Part shown: positions 1-8,215 of the stretch, one piece after another | Numbering within the stretch: the stretch's first letter is position 1 | Layout of the letters: every line of letters begins with the position of its first letter | DNA from: an uncultured Propionibacteriaceae bacterium | GTDB taxonomy: Bacteria > Actinomycetota > Actinomycetes > Propionibacteriales > Propionibacteriaceae | Reading direction: 5' to 3' | DNA length: 64,000 bases | NCBI GenBank assembly: GCA_945911015.1 | Contig: CAMDZW010000019.1 | Location: 1 to 64,000, forward strand | The notes under the pieces: generated by a model | Database searches by the model: none | Told to the model about the DNA's origin: nothing | Seen by the model: only the letters and a program-made list of their open reading frames with translations | Made by a program: the position numbers and the translations under genes

Positions 1-317
1 AGCTGAGCTGCAGCCCTCGTCCACTCGGGCCACCGCTGGTCCCACTGGAGGTCGACGCTCAGGTGACGACGCCAGGCCTCGTCATGGTAGGGGCCGTCGC
101 AGCGGAGGTCGGCCACCGCTACGGGGATGTCGGTGGTGGCTGCGACCGTGGTGATCTCGTTGCCGCGGACCATCTGGAGACCCACATGGGAGACCTCGAT
201 CTCAGCAGCGGCGAGCGAGACGACCTGACCGGCGGTCTCGAGGGGGTTCCCCGCTGCGAAGACCTCCTCCGCGAGTCGGGCAAACTCAGCGGCGTCGGGG
301 ACAGCGTGTTCGGGCAT
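1..317 (-). CDS. GAF-domain protein, probably GAF/ANTAR regulator (partial)
   Basis: Reading leftward from an ATG at 317 gives an open frame that runs off the window edge, about 105 residues. It begins MPEHAVPDAAEFARLAEEVF and contains EIEVSHVGLQMVRGNEITT and DLRCDGPYHDEAW. This is the layout of the GAF sensor domain that opens actinobacterial GAF-ANTAR antiterminators: a short N-terminal helix, then a domain asking whether 'symptoms' of stress are present. The RNA-binding ANTAR domain, if it exists, would lie outside the window. The gene is divergent from the CBS-domain gene at 491. The GAF call rests on pattern memory; a stand-alone GAF protein is the alternative. Confidence 0.72.
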   Translation of the reverse strand, partial: MPEHAVPDAAEFARLAEEVFAAGNPLETAGQVVSLAAAEIEVSHVGLQMVRGNEITTVAATTDIPVAVADLRCDGPYHDEAWRRHLSVDLQWDQRWPEWTRAAAQ

Positions 318-490
318 TGGCAGAGCTCTCTCATCCGTACAAAGGCAAAGGTGCCGACACCCTGGAACCGGTGTCAGTCCGACGGAGTCCGTTTCGATGG
401 CCTTTGATCGGGTACCGCCGATGGAGGATCTCCAGCAGACAGGTCCATCCTAGCGGTCGGGACCGCGGCCGCCATCGAGGAGTGAGAACC

Positions 491-904
491 ATGACTGTGG
501 CCCAGGACATCATGACCCCGGGCGCCGAATGTGTCGACGCCGGATCATCTCTGGTCGACGCTGCCCGCCGCATGCGCGACCTCGACGTCGGTGCGCTGCC
601 GATCTGCGGTGAGGACCGCCGCCTGGTGGGCATGGTGACCGACCGCGACATCGCCATGTGTCTCGCCGACGGCCTGGATCCCCGGATGCTGTCGGCTGCT
701 GATCTGGCTCAGGGTCGGCCGGTCGTCGTCGATGCCAACACCCCGGTGGACGAGGTGATGGCCACCATGGCCGAGCACCAGATCCGCCGGGTGCCCGTGG
801 TCCAGGACCACGAACTCGTCGGCATCATTGCGCAGGCCGACGTGGCCCGACAGCTGGAGCCTCCTGGATCCGGTGACATGGTGGCCGAGATCTCACACCA
901 GTGA
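491..904 (+). CDS. CBS domain-pair protein
   Basis: A 137-residue protein made almost entirely of two CBS domains. The first covers roughly residues 5-62 (AQDIMTPGAECVDAGSSL through GMVTDRDIAM), the second roughly 75-130 (VVVDANTPVDEVMATMAEH through VGIIAQADVA). Such pairs bind adenine nucleotides or SAM and usually gate another activity; no partner domain is present here, so this is a stand-alone small CBS protein. The start at 491 is chosen because GAGGAG lies 8 bases upstream and MTVAQDIMTP is the usual opening of these proteins. The open frame extends further upstream but that part does not look coding. Confidence 0.88.
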   Translation: MTVAQDIMTPGAECVDAGSSLVDAARRMRDLDVGALPICGEDRRLVGMVTDRDIAMCLADGLDPRMLSAADLAQGRPVVVDANTPVDEVMATMAEHQIRRVPVVQDHELVGIIAQADVARQLEPPGSGDMVAEISHQ

Positions 905-916
905 GGCCGACACCGG

Positions 917-2398
917 TCACGGTGCACTGAGGGCTCGACGATTCCACAGGTCACGGAACCACGGGGCATCTGCGGACCCGTCGAGCACACCACCGGCGGG
1001 GTCGTCGATCGGCGCGTTGAAACGTGGGTCCCACCCTTGCCGTACGGGGTCACGATGCGGCAGCCAGATGTCGCGGACGATCTGGTACGCCACCCAGGCC
1101 TCACAGAAGATCCGGAACGCCACGGCCATCCAGTAGAGCCGGTCACCGCCACCCCCGGCGAGGGTGAACTCACCGAGATGGCCCCAGATGGCGAGGACGT
1201 ACAGCAGCTCGCCGACATTGAAGACCACCCAGTCTCGCCAACGTGGGCGAGCGAGCACCATCAGCGGCAGCAGCCACAGCACATACTGCGGCGAATAGAC
1301 CTTGTTGAGGAGCAGGAACCAGAACACCACCAGGTAGGCAAGCTGCCCGAACCGCGGCCGCGTCGGCGCCATCGCGGTGAGCACCGCGATCCCGGCGAAA
1401 CCAGCGACCAGCAGGACCATGTTCACGGCGTTGAGCCCGGGCACCTCGCTGCCGGTGATCAACCGGAACACGTACCAGATCGAGCCGAGGTCACCGCCCC
1501 GATCGGAGTTGAACGTCCAGAACACGGCCCACTGGTCCGGCGCCAACATCATGATCGGCACATTGGTCACAGCCCAGGCCACCACGAAACCCACCACCGT
1601 ACGACCCAGGGCCGCCAGCTTGTTCGCCCGCAGGCAGAGCAACAACAATGGGCCCAGCAGCAACAGCGGATAGAGCTTGGCCGCGGTCGCCAGGCCGAGG
1701 AAGATCCCGGCCACCAACGGCATCCGGCGAGCCCAGAACAGGCACGCCACCGCAGTCAGTGCTACCGGAAACATGTCCCAGTTGATCAACCCGGTCAGCA
1801 CCACCGCAGGCGATGCCGCCACCATCATGGCGTCCCACGGCCGGCCGGTCGTGGTGCGGACCTGGGCCGCGACCAGCACCAACAAGAAGACAAACAGTAC
1901 GACCATGTTGATGTCGTAGAAGCGGATCGAGGCATCCAGGACCTGCTGCTCGGTCAGCCCTGGGCCGACCGGCGCGCCGGTGAGGACGGTCAACCAGCGT
2001 TCGACCTCAAGGAGCATGCCGGTCAGCACCGGATACTCGAGGACCTGGTACTGATCGGCCGGCACGAAGAACGGGGTGTAGCCATCGGCCAGGCCACGCA
2101 GCCGATAGAGCAGCGGGATGTCGGAGTAACAGCCCCACTTGAACCAGTCGACCGCCTTGCCGACCTGGTCGTAGCGGCATGGCACCTTCTGCACGATGCA
2201 CAACACCCAGGTGATGGTCGCGGTGATCAGAGCCACCGCCATCACCACAGAATCTCGCGGTGCCAATGCTCGCCGTCCGCGTCGTCCACCGGCCGCTCGG
2301 CTCGCCAGCCGCGTCAGCGGATCCGACCAGCTCGGAAGCACCATCGCCGGTTTCGTCGGGCGCCGGGGCACCTGGATCTGGATCGGCATGGGAACCAT
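917..2398 (-). CDS. GT87/DUF2029-like polyprenyl-phosphate glycosyltransferase, membrane
   Basis: 493 residues, about ten hydrophobic segments, with acidic DGYTPFFVPADQYQVLEYPVLTG in the first large extracytoplasmic loop and an Arg-rich cytoplasmic N terminus. This matches the actinobacterial GT87 (DUF2029) GT-C family, which transfers sugars such as mannose from polyprenyl phosphate to envelope glycans on the outer face of the membrane. It lies 18 bases downstream of the penicillin-binding protein gene on the same strand, so co-transcription is likely; the same order is common upstream of rpsF in actinobacteria. The sugar and acceptor cannot be read from the sequence. An in-frame ATG at 2389 is an alternative start. 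Confidence 0.82.
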   Translation of the reverse strand: MVPMPIQIQVPRRPTKPAMVLPSWSDPLTRLASRAAGGRRGRRALAPRDSVVMAVALITATITWVLCIVQKVPCRYDQVGKAVDWFKWGCYSDIPLLYRLRGLADGYTPFFVPADQYQVLEYPVLTGMLLEVERWLTVLTGAPVGPGLTEQQVLDASIRFYDINMVVLFVFLLVLVAAQVRTTTGRPWDAMMVAASPAVVLTGLINWDMFPVALTAVACLFWARRMPLVAGIFLGLATAAKLYPLLLLGPLLLLCLRANKLAALGRTVVGFVVAWAVTNVPIMMLAPDQWAVFWTFNSDRGGDLGSIWYVFRLITGSEVPGLNAVNMVLLVAGFAGIAVLTAMAPTRPRFGQLAYLVVFWFLLLNKVYSPQYVLWLLPLMVLARPRWRDWVVFNVGELLYVLAIWGHLGEFTLAGGGGDRLYWMAVAFRIFCEAWVAYQIVRDIWLPHRDPVRQGWDPRFNAPIDDPAGGVLDGSADAPWFRDLWNRRALSAP

Positions 2399-2416
2399 CC
2401 TGCCAGCCCGTGGGCC

Positions 2417-4804
2417 TCAGCCGTCGTCCTTCTCGTCCTCGGCTTCGTCGCCGCCATCATCCGGGGTCTTGGTCGGCTTCGACGGGGGCGGGGGCTCGCT
2501 GGTCGGCGGATCGGACGTCGGCGGATCACTCGTAGGCGGATCAGTCGTAGGCGGATCAGTCGTCGGCGGATCAGTCGTCGGCGGATCACTCGTGGGCGGA
2601 TCGGACGTCGGCGGATCACTCGTAGGCGGCTCGGTCGACGGTGGCTGCGTGGTCGGCGGCGGCGTGCTCGGCGGACGGGTCACCGGCGGATTGGTCGGCT
2701 TGTTCACATTCGCTGCCGGCGGGAACTCCTCGACGTCCATCCCCTGGGAGGCTGCGGTCATGTAGTCGGCCCAGGTCTGGGCGGGATAGGTGCCACCGAA
2801 GAAGGTGCCGTCCCCGGGCCGCCGGTACGGGTGGAGGTCGGCGCTGCCGGAGTCCCCGGCGACAACCATGACCGCGGTCGAGATCTGTGCGGTGTATCCG
2901 ACGAACCAGGCCGAGCGGACCTCGGACTCGTCCGGGCCACCGGAAGCGGTGCCGGTCTTGCCGGCAACCGGGCGACCGATCTGACCGACGGCAGCACCCG
3001 AACCGTCCGAGACCACATTCGACAAGGCAAAAGTGATGTCGGCGGCCACGTCCTGGTCGACGGCCTGCCGCCGTTCCGGATTGGCCTGCCAGATGACCTT
3101 CCCGGAGAGGTCGCGCACCTCCCGTACGACATGGGTTTCGACATACTCGCCCCCGTTGGCGTAGGTGGCGTAACCGGTCGCATTGTCGAGTGGGCTGACA
3201 TCCGCAATGCCGAGCGAGATCCGATTGCCCGGATACCAGTCGGTCTCGTTGCCCTGCGGCACGCCCGCATCCTCAGCAGCCTTGATGATCTTGGCCGGAC
3301 CATCCTCCATCTGGGTCGTCATGTCGACGAAGGCGGTGTTGATCGACAGCGAAACCGCGCGCAGCAGCGTGACGGGACCATAGTTGTGGTGGAATTCGTT
3401 ACGGATCGTCGAGGTGTCGCCGGGCGGGGTGTAGGTGTTGCCCTTCAACATGGTCTGCAGTGAAAAGCCGTCCTCGAGAGCGGCCGCCAGTGCGTACGTC
3501 TTGAAGGTCGATCCGGATGCCCGTGGAGTCGTGGCCCAGTTGCGCGAGTTCTCCACATAGTCCTTGTTGCCGTAGAGGGCACGGACCTCGCCAGTGCCGA
3601 CATCGACACTCGACAAGGCGATGTGGACACCGTCGCCATCGGGATTGTTCGCATTGGCGGTCTTCTCGTACTGCTGGGCGGTCTTCACTGCGGCCGCCTG
3701 CGCCTTCGAGTCGAAGGTGCTGATCACCTGCAGGCCACCACCTTCGATCTCGGAGTCGCTGAAACCGGCTCGTTTCAGCTCGTCCTTGACCATCATCAGC
3801 AAGAAGCCGCTCGGCCCGCCGTACCGATTGGTCTGTTTGATCTCGGGAAACTCGGGCAGCTTCTTCTTCGCCTTCTCCGCCGTCGCCGCGTCGAGCGTCC
3901 CGGTCTCCACCATCGAGCTGAGCACCCAGCGATAGCGGTCGAGCAGCCGTGCTTCGTTCTTCTCACCCTCGCTGGGGTCGTAGAGGCTGGGATTGTTGAG
4001 CACACTGGCCAACACGGCACTCTGCTCGACGGTCATGTCCTTGGCGTCGATCCCGAAATAGGCCTCCGCGGCGGCCTGGATCCCGTAGGCGCCGCGCCCG
4101 AACCAGATCGTGTTCAGGTAGTCCTGCAGGATCTGTTCCTTGGGCACTTCACGGCTCAGCTTCGCGGCCAGCAGCAGCTCGGTGAACTTGCGGGTCAACG
4201 TCTGGTCCGAGGTCAGGTAGTAGATCTTGATGTACTGCTGGGTGATCGTCGAGCCACCGGAGACATCACCACCGGCGAGGATCTGCAGCGCCGCGCGGGC
4301 CATCCCGGTGATCGAGAAACCGCGATCGGTCCAGAAGTCGCGGTTCTCCGCGGCGACCACCGCATCCTTGATCGCCTGCGGCATTTCCTCGTACGGGATC
4401 GACTCCCGGTTCTGGACGGCGAAGGCACCGACCTCGGTCTCGCCGTCGCGGTAGTAGACGGTGGTGTTGTTGGTCTGGAAGTCTGCGTTGGGGTCAGGGA
4501 TCTCGGTGTTGTGGTAGGCCAGCACCACGACACCGGCACCGACCACCACCGCCAGGCAGAGCGCGATCACCAGCCCCTTGAAGATGTTGCCGATGACCCT
4601 GCGGGCGCCGACCGGCTTCTTCTTGCGGCCCTTCCGACTGGCCGCGCCCCTCGTGCCGGTCGGCTTCGACGTGCTCTTCTTCGCTGCTGGCGTCCGCGCA
4701 GCTGACTTCTTGGCCGGAGACTTCTTCTTCGCCGCCGACTTCTTCCCCGCTGACTTCTTGGCTGCGGACTTCTTTGCAGCGGGGCGCTTACGTGCGTCAG
4801 CCAT
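2417..4804 (-). CDS. ponA: Bifunctional class A penicillin-binding protein
   Basis: 795 residues. An N-terminal Lys/Ala-rich cytoplasmic tail of about 68 residues precedes one membrane helix (about 75-96). The GT51 glycosyltransferase domain follows: Glu153 in AAENRDF is the expected catalytic base, with GGSTITQQ at 183-190. The transpeptidase domain carries the three penicillin-binding motifs: SxxK at Ser432-Lys435, SxN at Ser487-Asn489, and KTG at 616-618. The protein polymerises and cross-links peptidoglycan outside the membrane. The C terminus (about 706-772) is a proline-rich run of PPTSD/PPTTD repeats and then an acidic end; no PASTA domain is seen. The gene overlaps the upstream DUF5318 gene by 8 bases, which implies coupled translation. 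Confidence 0.95.
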   Translation of the reverse strand: MADARKRPAAKKSAAKKSAGKKSAAKKKSPAKKSAARTPAAKKSTSKPTGTRGAASRKGRKKKPVGARRVIGNIFKGLVIALCLAVVVGAGVVVLAYHNTEIPDPNADFQTNNTTVYYRDGETEVGAFAVQNRESIPYEEMPQAIKDAVVAAENRDFWTDRGFSITGMARAALQILAGGDVSGGSTITQQYIKIYYLTSDQTLTRKFTELLLAAKLSREVPKEQILQDYLNTIWFGRGAYGIQAAAEAYFGIDAKDMTVEQSAVLASVLNNPSLYDPSEGEKNEARLLDRYRWVLSSMVETGTLDAATAEKAKKKLPEFPEIKQTNRYGGPSGFLLMMVKDELKRAGFSDSEIEGGGLQVISTFDSKAQAAAVKTAQQYEKTANANNPDGDGVHIALSSVDVGTGEVRALYGNKDYVENSRNWATTPRASGSTFKTYALAAALEDGFSLQTMLKGNTYTPPGDTSTIRNEFHHNYGPVTLLRAVSLSINTAFVDMTTQMEDGPAKIIKAAEDAGVPQGNETDWYPGNRISLGIADVSPLDNATGYATYANGGEYVETHVVREVRDLSGKVIWQANPERRQAVDQDVAADITFALSNVVSDGSGAAVGQIGRPVAGKTGTASGGPDESEVRSAWFVGYTAQISTAVMVVAGDSGSADLHPYRRPGDGTFFGGTYPAQTWADYMTAASQGMDVEEFPPAANVNKPTNPPVTRPPSTPPPTTQPPSTEPPTSDPPTSDPPTSDPPTTDPPTTDPPTTDPPTSDPPTSDPPTSEPPPPSKPTKTPDDGGDEAEDEKDDG
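2505..2645 (+). repeat. 15-bp tandem repeats coding the PPT(S/T)D tail of ponA
   Basis: Degenerate 15-base units of the form GTCGGCGGATCAGTC run head to tail here. On the minus strand they code successive PPTSD and PPTTD pentapeptides near the C terminus of the penicillin-binding protein. Copies differ mainly at the third position of the Asp/Ser/Thr codons, so the array is old enough to have drifted but is still able to slip. Confidence 0.8.
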
Positions 4805-5216
4805 AGATGTCCTCCACAGTCGGCTGTCGGCGCGGAGGGCGTCGTTTCACCCCGTCGCCCAGAACATAGGACTCGATCATGTGGTTCCACCCACAGTCGG
4901 TGCAGACCTCGACGACCACGACCTTGAACTCGCCGTACTCGTGAGCCATCTCCTCCAGTTCCGGGGTGGATTTGATCCGCCCGGAGTACTGGCCCAGCTG
5001 GTCGCCGAACACGTGGTTCAGGTTCAACAGTCGAGGTTGGTCACAGATCGGGCAGCCCACCGTCGAGGTCTCGCCGTGGTGGAGAGCGGCCCGGACCAAC
5101 ATCGGATCGGCATCGCAGACATCAGCCGGGCTGAGGGTACGAGAAGGCCGCCGCAGCGCTTCCAGGACGGAACGACGCTGCAGCGCATGACTGACGACAT
5201 TTCGCTGCGACCACAT
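4797..5216 (-). CDS. DUF5318 family protein, putative zinc-binding
   Basis: 139 residues. Two cysteine pairs, CPIC and CTDC, stand about 50 residues apart and look like a zinc ribbon. The first half (SVLEALRRPSRTLSPADVCDADPML) and HMIESYVLGDG match the DUF5318 family, found in Actinobacteria directly upstream of ponA-type genes. It overlaps ponA by 8 bases. The molecular role is unknown; position suggests a tie to cell-wall synthesis or its control. A cytoplasmic protein is expected because there is no signal peptide or membrane segment. Confidence 0.85.
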   Translation of the reverse strand: MWSQRNVVSHALQRRSVLEALRRPSRTLSPADVCDADPMLVRAALHHGETSTVGCPICDQPRLLNLNHVFGDQLGQYSGRIKSTPELEEMAHEYGEFKVVVVEVCTDCGWNHMIESYVLGDGVKRRPPRRQPTVEDIYG

Positions 5217-5257
5217 CGATAGAACAGACTACGCGGGCCCCAAAGTCGGGGCACGTC

Positions 5258-6295
5258 TCACGACGACTTCGCCAGGGCGAACATCTGGGCGACCAGTTCC
5301 CGGGAGTGACGGCGCTCAGCCGGGTCAGCGATCAGGTCCTGAACCATCACCTCATCGGCACCGCTGTGGGCAAGCATCTGCTCCAGGGTCGCCCGGACCT
5401 GGTCCGGGTCCCCGCACACGAAACGGGGCCAGCGCTCACCCGAGATCGTGGTCGGTTCGTCCCGCTCGGCGGCACTGAGCTCGTCGGCCACCTCGTCCGG
5501 GGTCGGCACGGTCACCGATCCGGCCTCCCGTCCGGCTCTGGCCAGTCGGGAGTAGAAGCCTTTGGGCGAGTGCGACAACCGCTCGGCCTCGGCTGCGGTG
5601 TCGGCGACCGCGACATTGACCGACAGGATCGCGCGCGGCTCGCTCAGGCCAAATCCCTGGTCCTCGAAGTTGTCGCGGTAGTGGCGCAGGGCCGGGGCGG
5701 CACCCTGCGGGTTGATGAACCCGGCGAAGCAGTATCCGATCCCCAGTCCGGCCGCGAGGTTCGACCCGCTCGGGCTGGAGCCCAGCAGCCAGGTCTGCGG
5801 CCGCGTGGGGACGCTGGGCATCACCGGGTGGCCGGCGAAGGGATGGTCCTGGGGAAACTGCCCGTGCAGCCAGGCCAGGGCCTCCAGCACCTGCTGCTGG
5901 TGCTCGGCGCGGAACGGTTTGTCGCGGTCCTGCTGCAACGCCATGTCGATCACCGGACCGGCAGTCGCCCGCCCCATGCCCAGGTCGATCCGGCCCGGGG
6001 TCATCGCCTCCAGCTGCTGATAGCGCTCGGCCACGGCGAAGGGACTGTAATGGTTCATCAGCACCGCCCCCGAACCGACCCGGATCCGTGAGGTCTGTTG
6101 GGCGGCAGCGGCGATCAGCAGTTCGGGATGATGCGAAGCACCGGAGCGACTGAGGTGGTGCTCGGCATACCAGATCCGGTGGAAACCGTGCTGCTCGGCG
6201 TGAGTGGCGGCGTCCAGGGCATCACGCAGTGCCTCGGACTCGCAGGTGCCGGGGGCGACCGTTCCCAACTCGACGATCGAGGCCTTCACAGTCAT
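5258..6295 (-). CDS. LLM-class (luciferase-like) flavin-dependent oxidoreductase
   Basis: 345 residues with the hallmarks of the MsnO8-type luciferase-like monooxygenases: FHRIWYAEHH near residue 40, then VGSGAVLMNHYSPFAVAE and PGRIDLGMGRA. Members use reduced FMN and oxygen to oxidise small organic substrates; the substrate is not predictable. Start at ATG 6295 gives the usual opening (VKASIVELG). It is transcribed alone, pointing away from ponA's operon only in distance, not strand. A second member of the family is at 48249-49244. Confidence 0.9.
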   Translation of the reverse strand: MTVKASIVELGTVAPGTCESEALRDALDAATHAEQHGFHRIWYAEHHLSRSGASHHPELLIAAAAQQTSRIRVGSGAVLMNHYSPFAVAERYQQLEAMTPGRIDLGMGRATAGPVIDMALQQDRDKPFRAEHQQQVLEALAWLHGQFPQDHPFAGHPVMPSVPTRPQTWLLGSSPSGSNLAAGLGIGYCFAGFINPQGAAPALRHYRDNFEDQGFGLSEPRAILSVNVAVADTAAEAERLSHSPKGFYSRLARAGREAGSVTVPTPDEVADELSAAERDEPTTISGERWPRFVCGDPDQVRATLEQMLAHSGADEVMVQDLIADPAERRHSRELVAQMFALAKSS

Positions 6296-6397
6296 CGGGT
6301 CACCGTACCCCCTGCGACCCCGGCGAATCAGCCCCCGGTCGATCAGCTCCTGATCGATCAGCCCCCCGGTCGATCAGCAGGGGCGGGGAGCCCCGGG

Positions 6398-6946
6398 TCA
6401 GCGAGGATCGCGACCCAGGAACGCAAGGAGCTGCTCGCCGGCCGAGGCATCGGCCGGAGCCGGCACCTCGGGGCCGCAGATGCCTTCCATGCGCAAGGCG
6501 TCGCCGTTGGCACGAGCCATCTCGAGGTAGTGAGCAGCGTCGGCGGCATCGAGTTCTTGGTGGGCCGCGAGACCGGCGCCCCGGGCGATGTCCCACCGGT
6601 GGACGAGCAGATCCATGCCGTAGAAGCGGTCGATGACCTCAGCAATCGTGGTCGGACCGAAGTATCCCTCGAAGGTCGTGGCGCCTCGCTCGTCCCCGAG
6701 GATCTCTTGGCTGAGCGTGCGCACCGCCTCCCAGTCATCGCGCAGCTCGCCGGTCGCGGGCTCAAGATCGACGTGGCGGCCGAGGAAGTCGCGGTTGGTC
6801 TCCACGACGTGTCGCAGCACGTCCCGTACGTTCCACCCTTCACAGGGGGTGGCTGCGAGCCAGCTGTTGGAGGAGTCCACTTCGTCGAGGACGGCAGAGA
6901 ACTGTTGGGCCAGACGGAGGTGACGGTCCTTGATGGTGAGGTTCAT
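6398..6946 (-). CDS. TIGR03086/DinB-like metal-binding protein
   Basis: 182 residues from ATG 6946. LRHVVETNRDF and DLLVHRWDIARG supply the spaced histidines of the DinB/mycothiol-dependent maleylpyruvate isomerase N-terminal fold, and TPCEGWNVRDVLRHV is the family's usual opening motif. Such four-helix proteins bind zinc and act on mycothiol or related thiols in Actinobacteria; the substrate here is unknown. The start codon overlaps the stop codon of the AraC gene (ATGA at 6943-6946), so the two are translated together and the regulator may control this enzyme. Confidence 0.85.
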   Translation of the reverse strand: MNLTIKDRHLRLAQQFSAVLDEVDSSNSWLAATPCEGWNVRDVLRHVVETNRDFLGRHVDLEPATGELRDDWEAVRTLSQEILGDERGATTFEGYFGPTTIAEVIDRFYGMDLLVHRWDIARGAGLAAHQELDAADAAHYLEMARANGDALRMEGICGPEVPAPADASAGEQLLAFLGRDPR

Positions 6947-7743
6947 GCTCCCATCAAAGCGTCCACCCGGCGTCCGCTCTTGTACGGATCGGACATGTCG
7001 GGGAAGGTCGAGAAGTAGCCGGACAGCAGCGCCGCTGGGGACCTGCCGGTGATCCGACGGCACTCCCGACTGAGGTGGGCCTGGTCGACATATCCGGCGT
7101 CCACGGCGAGCCCGGCCAGGGTCGGCTGCCGCTCGGTCGAGGCCAGGGCGAGGAATCGCTGCAACCTCACCAGACGCGCCAGCGTGGAGGGGGCATAGCC
7201 GAACAGGCGAAGACAGCGCCGATGCAGGGTCCGCGGATGGGTCGACAGGGCCGCCGCGAGCTCGTTCACATGTGCACGAGGGGTGACTGCCAGTCTGACC
7301 AGCAACGCATCAGCAAACGGATCGGCCATCTCGTGAGCGTGGCGATCCCGGATCAGGTCCACCAGCACGTCACGGCGCCGATCAAGATCGGCGGCTGCAC
7401 CGATGCGTGCGTTCCAGTCCTGGGCCAGTTCGGCACCGAGAATCTCTGCTGCGTCGACCCGTACCTCGCGGTGCTGCGACAGATCGATCCCGAACAACGC
7501 GGACGGGACACCGGGGCGGAAGCGGACACCGACCGCGGTCGTCCCCGGCGGCAACTCGAAGGACCAGGCCGTGGTCTCGGGTCCGCAGAAGACCAGCCGG
7601 CCCGACGACAGCCACAACAGGTCGCAGCAGGCGTCGGGGACAAGTAGGTGCTGGCCTGTCGGTTCGGCCGACCATGAGCACAGCAGCAGGTGCAGGCAGT
7701 CGGCCGGAGGTTCGACGGGGACATACCACCCGGTACGCAGCAT
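6943..7743 (-). CDS. AraC-family transcriptional regulator
   Basis: 266 residues. The N-terminal half (WYVPVEPPADCLHLLLCSW, LVPDACCDLLW, GVRFRPG) is the DUF6597-type sensor common in actinobacterial AraC proteins. The C-terminal third holds two helix-turn-helix motifs: VNELAAALSTHPRTLHRRC with FGYAPSTLARLVRLQRFL, and LAGLAVDAGYVDQAHLSRECRRITGRSP, the latter being the conserved second HTH. It is the first gene of a two-gene unit with the DinB-like gene, joined by a 4-base overlap. The effector is unknown. Confidence 0.92.
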   Translation of the reverse strand: MLRTGWYVPVEPPADCLHLLLCSWSAEPTGQHLLVPDACCDLLWLSSGRLVFCGPETTAWSFELPPGTTAVGVRFRPGVPSALFGIDLSQHREVRVDAAEILGAELAQDWNARIGAAADLDRRRDVLVDLIRDRHAHEMADPFADALLVRLAVTPRAHVNELAAALSTHPRTLHRRCLRLFGYAPSTLARLVRLQRFLALASTERQPTLAGLAVDAGYVDQAHLSRECRRITGRSPAALLSGYFSTFPDMSDPYKSGRRVDALMGA

Positions 7744-7785
7744 GGGCCCATCGTAGGAGGGTGTGAACCGCCGAGGGTCAGGGCT

Positions 7786-8151
7786 TCAGTCGGTGATCCC
7801 GCGTTGCAGGTGATGCATGATGCTGTCCCGGGACAGACCGAGTGCGGTCATGGCCGTGACGTACTCGGTGGTGAGTTCGCGGGCTCGTTCAGCGATGTCA
7901 CTCCCGCCGGCCAGGTCGGGCGTGGCCACGATGGTGCCGTTGCGTCCTCGGGTGTGGACGTGGCCGCGGGCTTCCAGTTCGCGGTAGGTGCGGGCCACTG
8001 TGTTGGGGGCCAGACCCAGATCCGTGGCCAGACGCCGCACCGCCGGAAGCTTGGTGCCCGGGACCAGCTTGCCGTTGTCGATCTGGTCGATCAGCTGGTC
8101 ACGAAGTTGCTCGTACGGCGGGGTGGACGAGCTCGGATCGAGGGTCAGCAC
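7786..8151 (-). CDS. GntR-family regulator, YtrA subfamily
   Basis: 121 residues: a winged helix (PPYEQLRDQLIDQIDNGKLVPGTKLPAVRRLATDLGLAPNTVARTYRELEARG) followed by a short helical tail and no large ligand domain, as in YtrA. YtrA regulators usually sit beside an ABC transporter operon; none is present here. The GTG start at 8151 has no ribosome site of its own. It lies inside an upstream mini-ORF (8145-8180) in another frame, which has a perfect AGGAGG, so translation is probably coupled to that leader. Confidence 0.88.
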   Translation of the reverse strand: MLTLDPSSSTPPYEQLRDQLIDQIDNGKLVPGTKLPAVRRLATDLGLAPNTVARTYRELEARGHVHTRGRNGTIVATPDLAGGSDIAERARELTTEYVTAMTALGLSRDSIMHHLQRGITD

Positions 8152-8180
8152 GTGTGGTTGTGGTGGGTGCTGTGGGACAT
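8145..8180 (-). CDS. Mini-ORF coding a His-rich 11-residue leader peptide
   Basis: Reading leftward from ATG 8180, the sequence codes MSHSTHHNHTC and stops at TGA (8145-8147). AGGAGG lies five bases before the ATG, a far better ribosome site than any for the following regulator. Four of eleven residues are His and one is Cys. The stop overlaps the GTG start region of the YtrA-type gene by 7 bases. It may simply couple translation, or it may sense His-tRNA or metal. Expression is inferred only from the signal strength. Confidence 0.5.
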   Translation of the reverse strand: MSHSTHHNHTC

Positions 8181-8215
8181 GCTGACCTCCTGGAGGAACG
8201 CGTTACGTCGACGCC

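Noticed and set aside
2505..2645. CRISPR-like array
   Set aside because: Units of 15 bases with no spacers, coding an in-frame Pro/Thr tail of ponA.
1037..3463. 808-residue open frame on the plus strand
   Set aside because: It is the mirror of the GT87 and ponA genes in high-GC DNA; the product is a run of His, Gln and Arg-rich low-complexity sequence with no domains.
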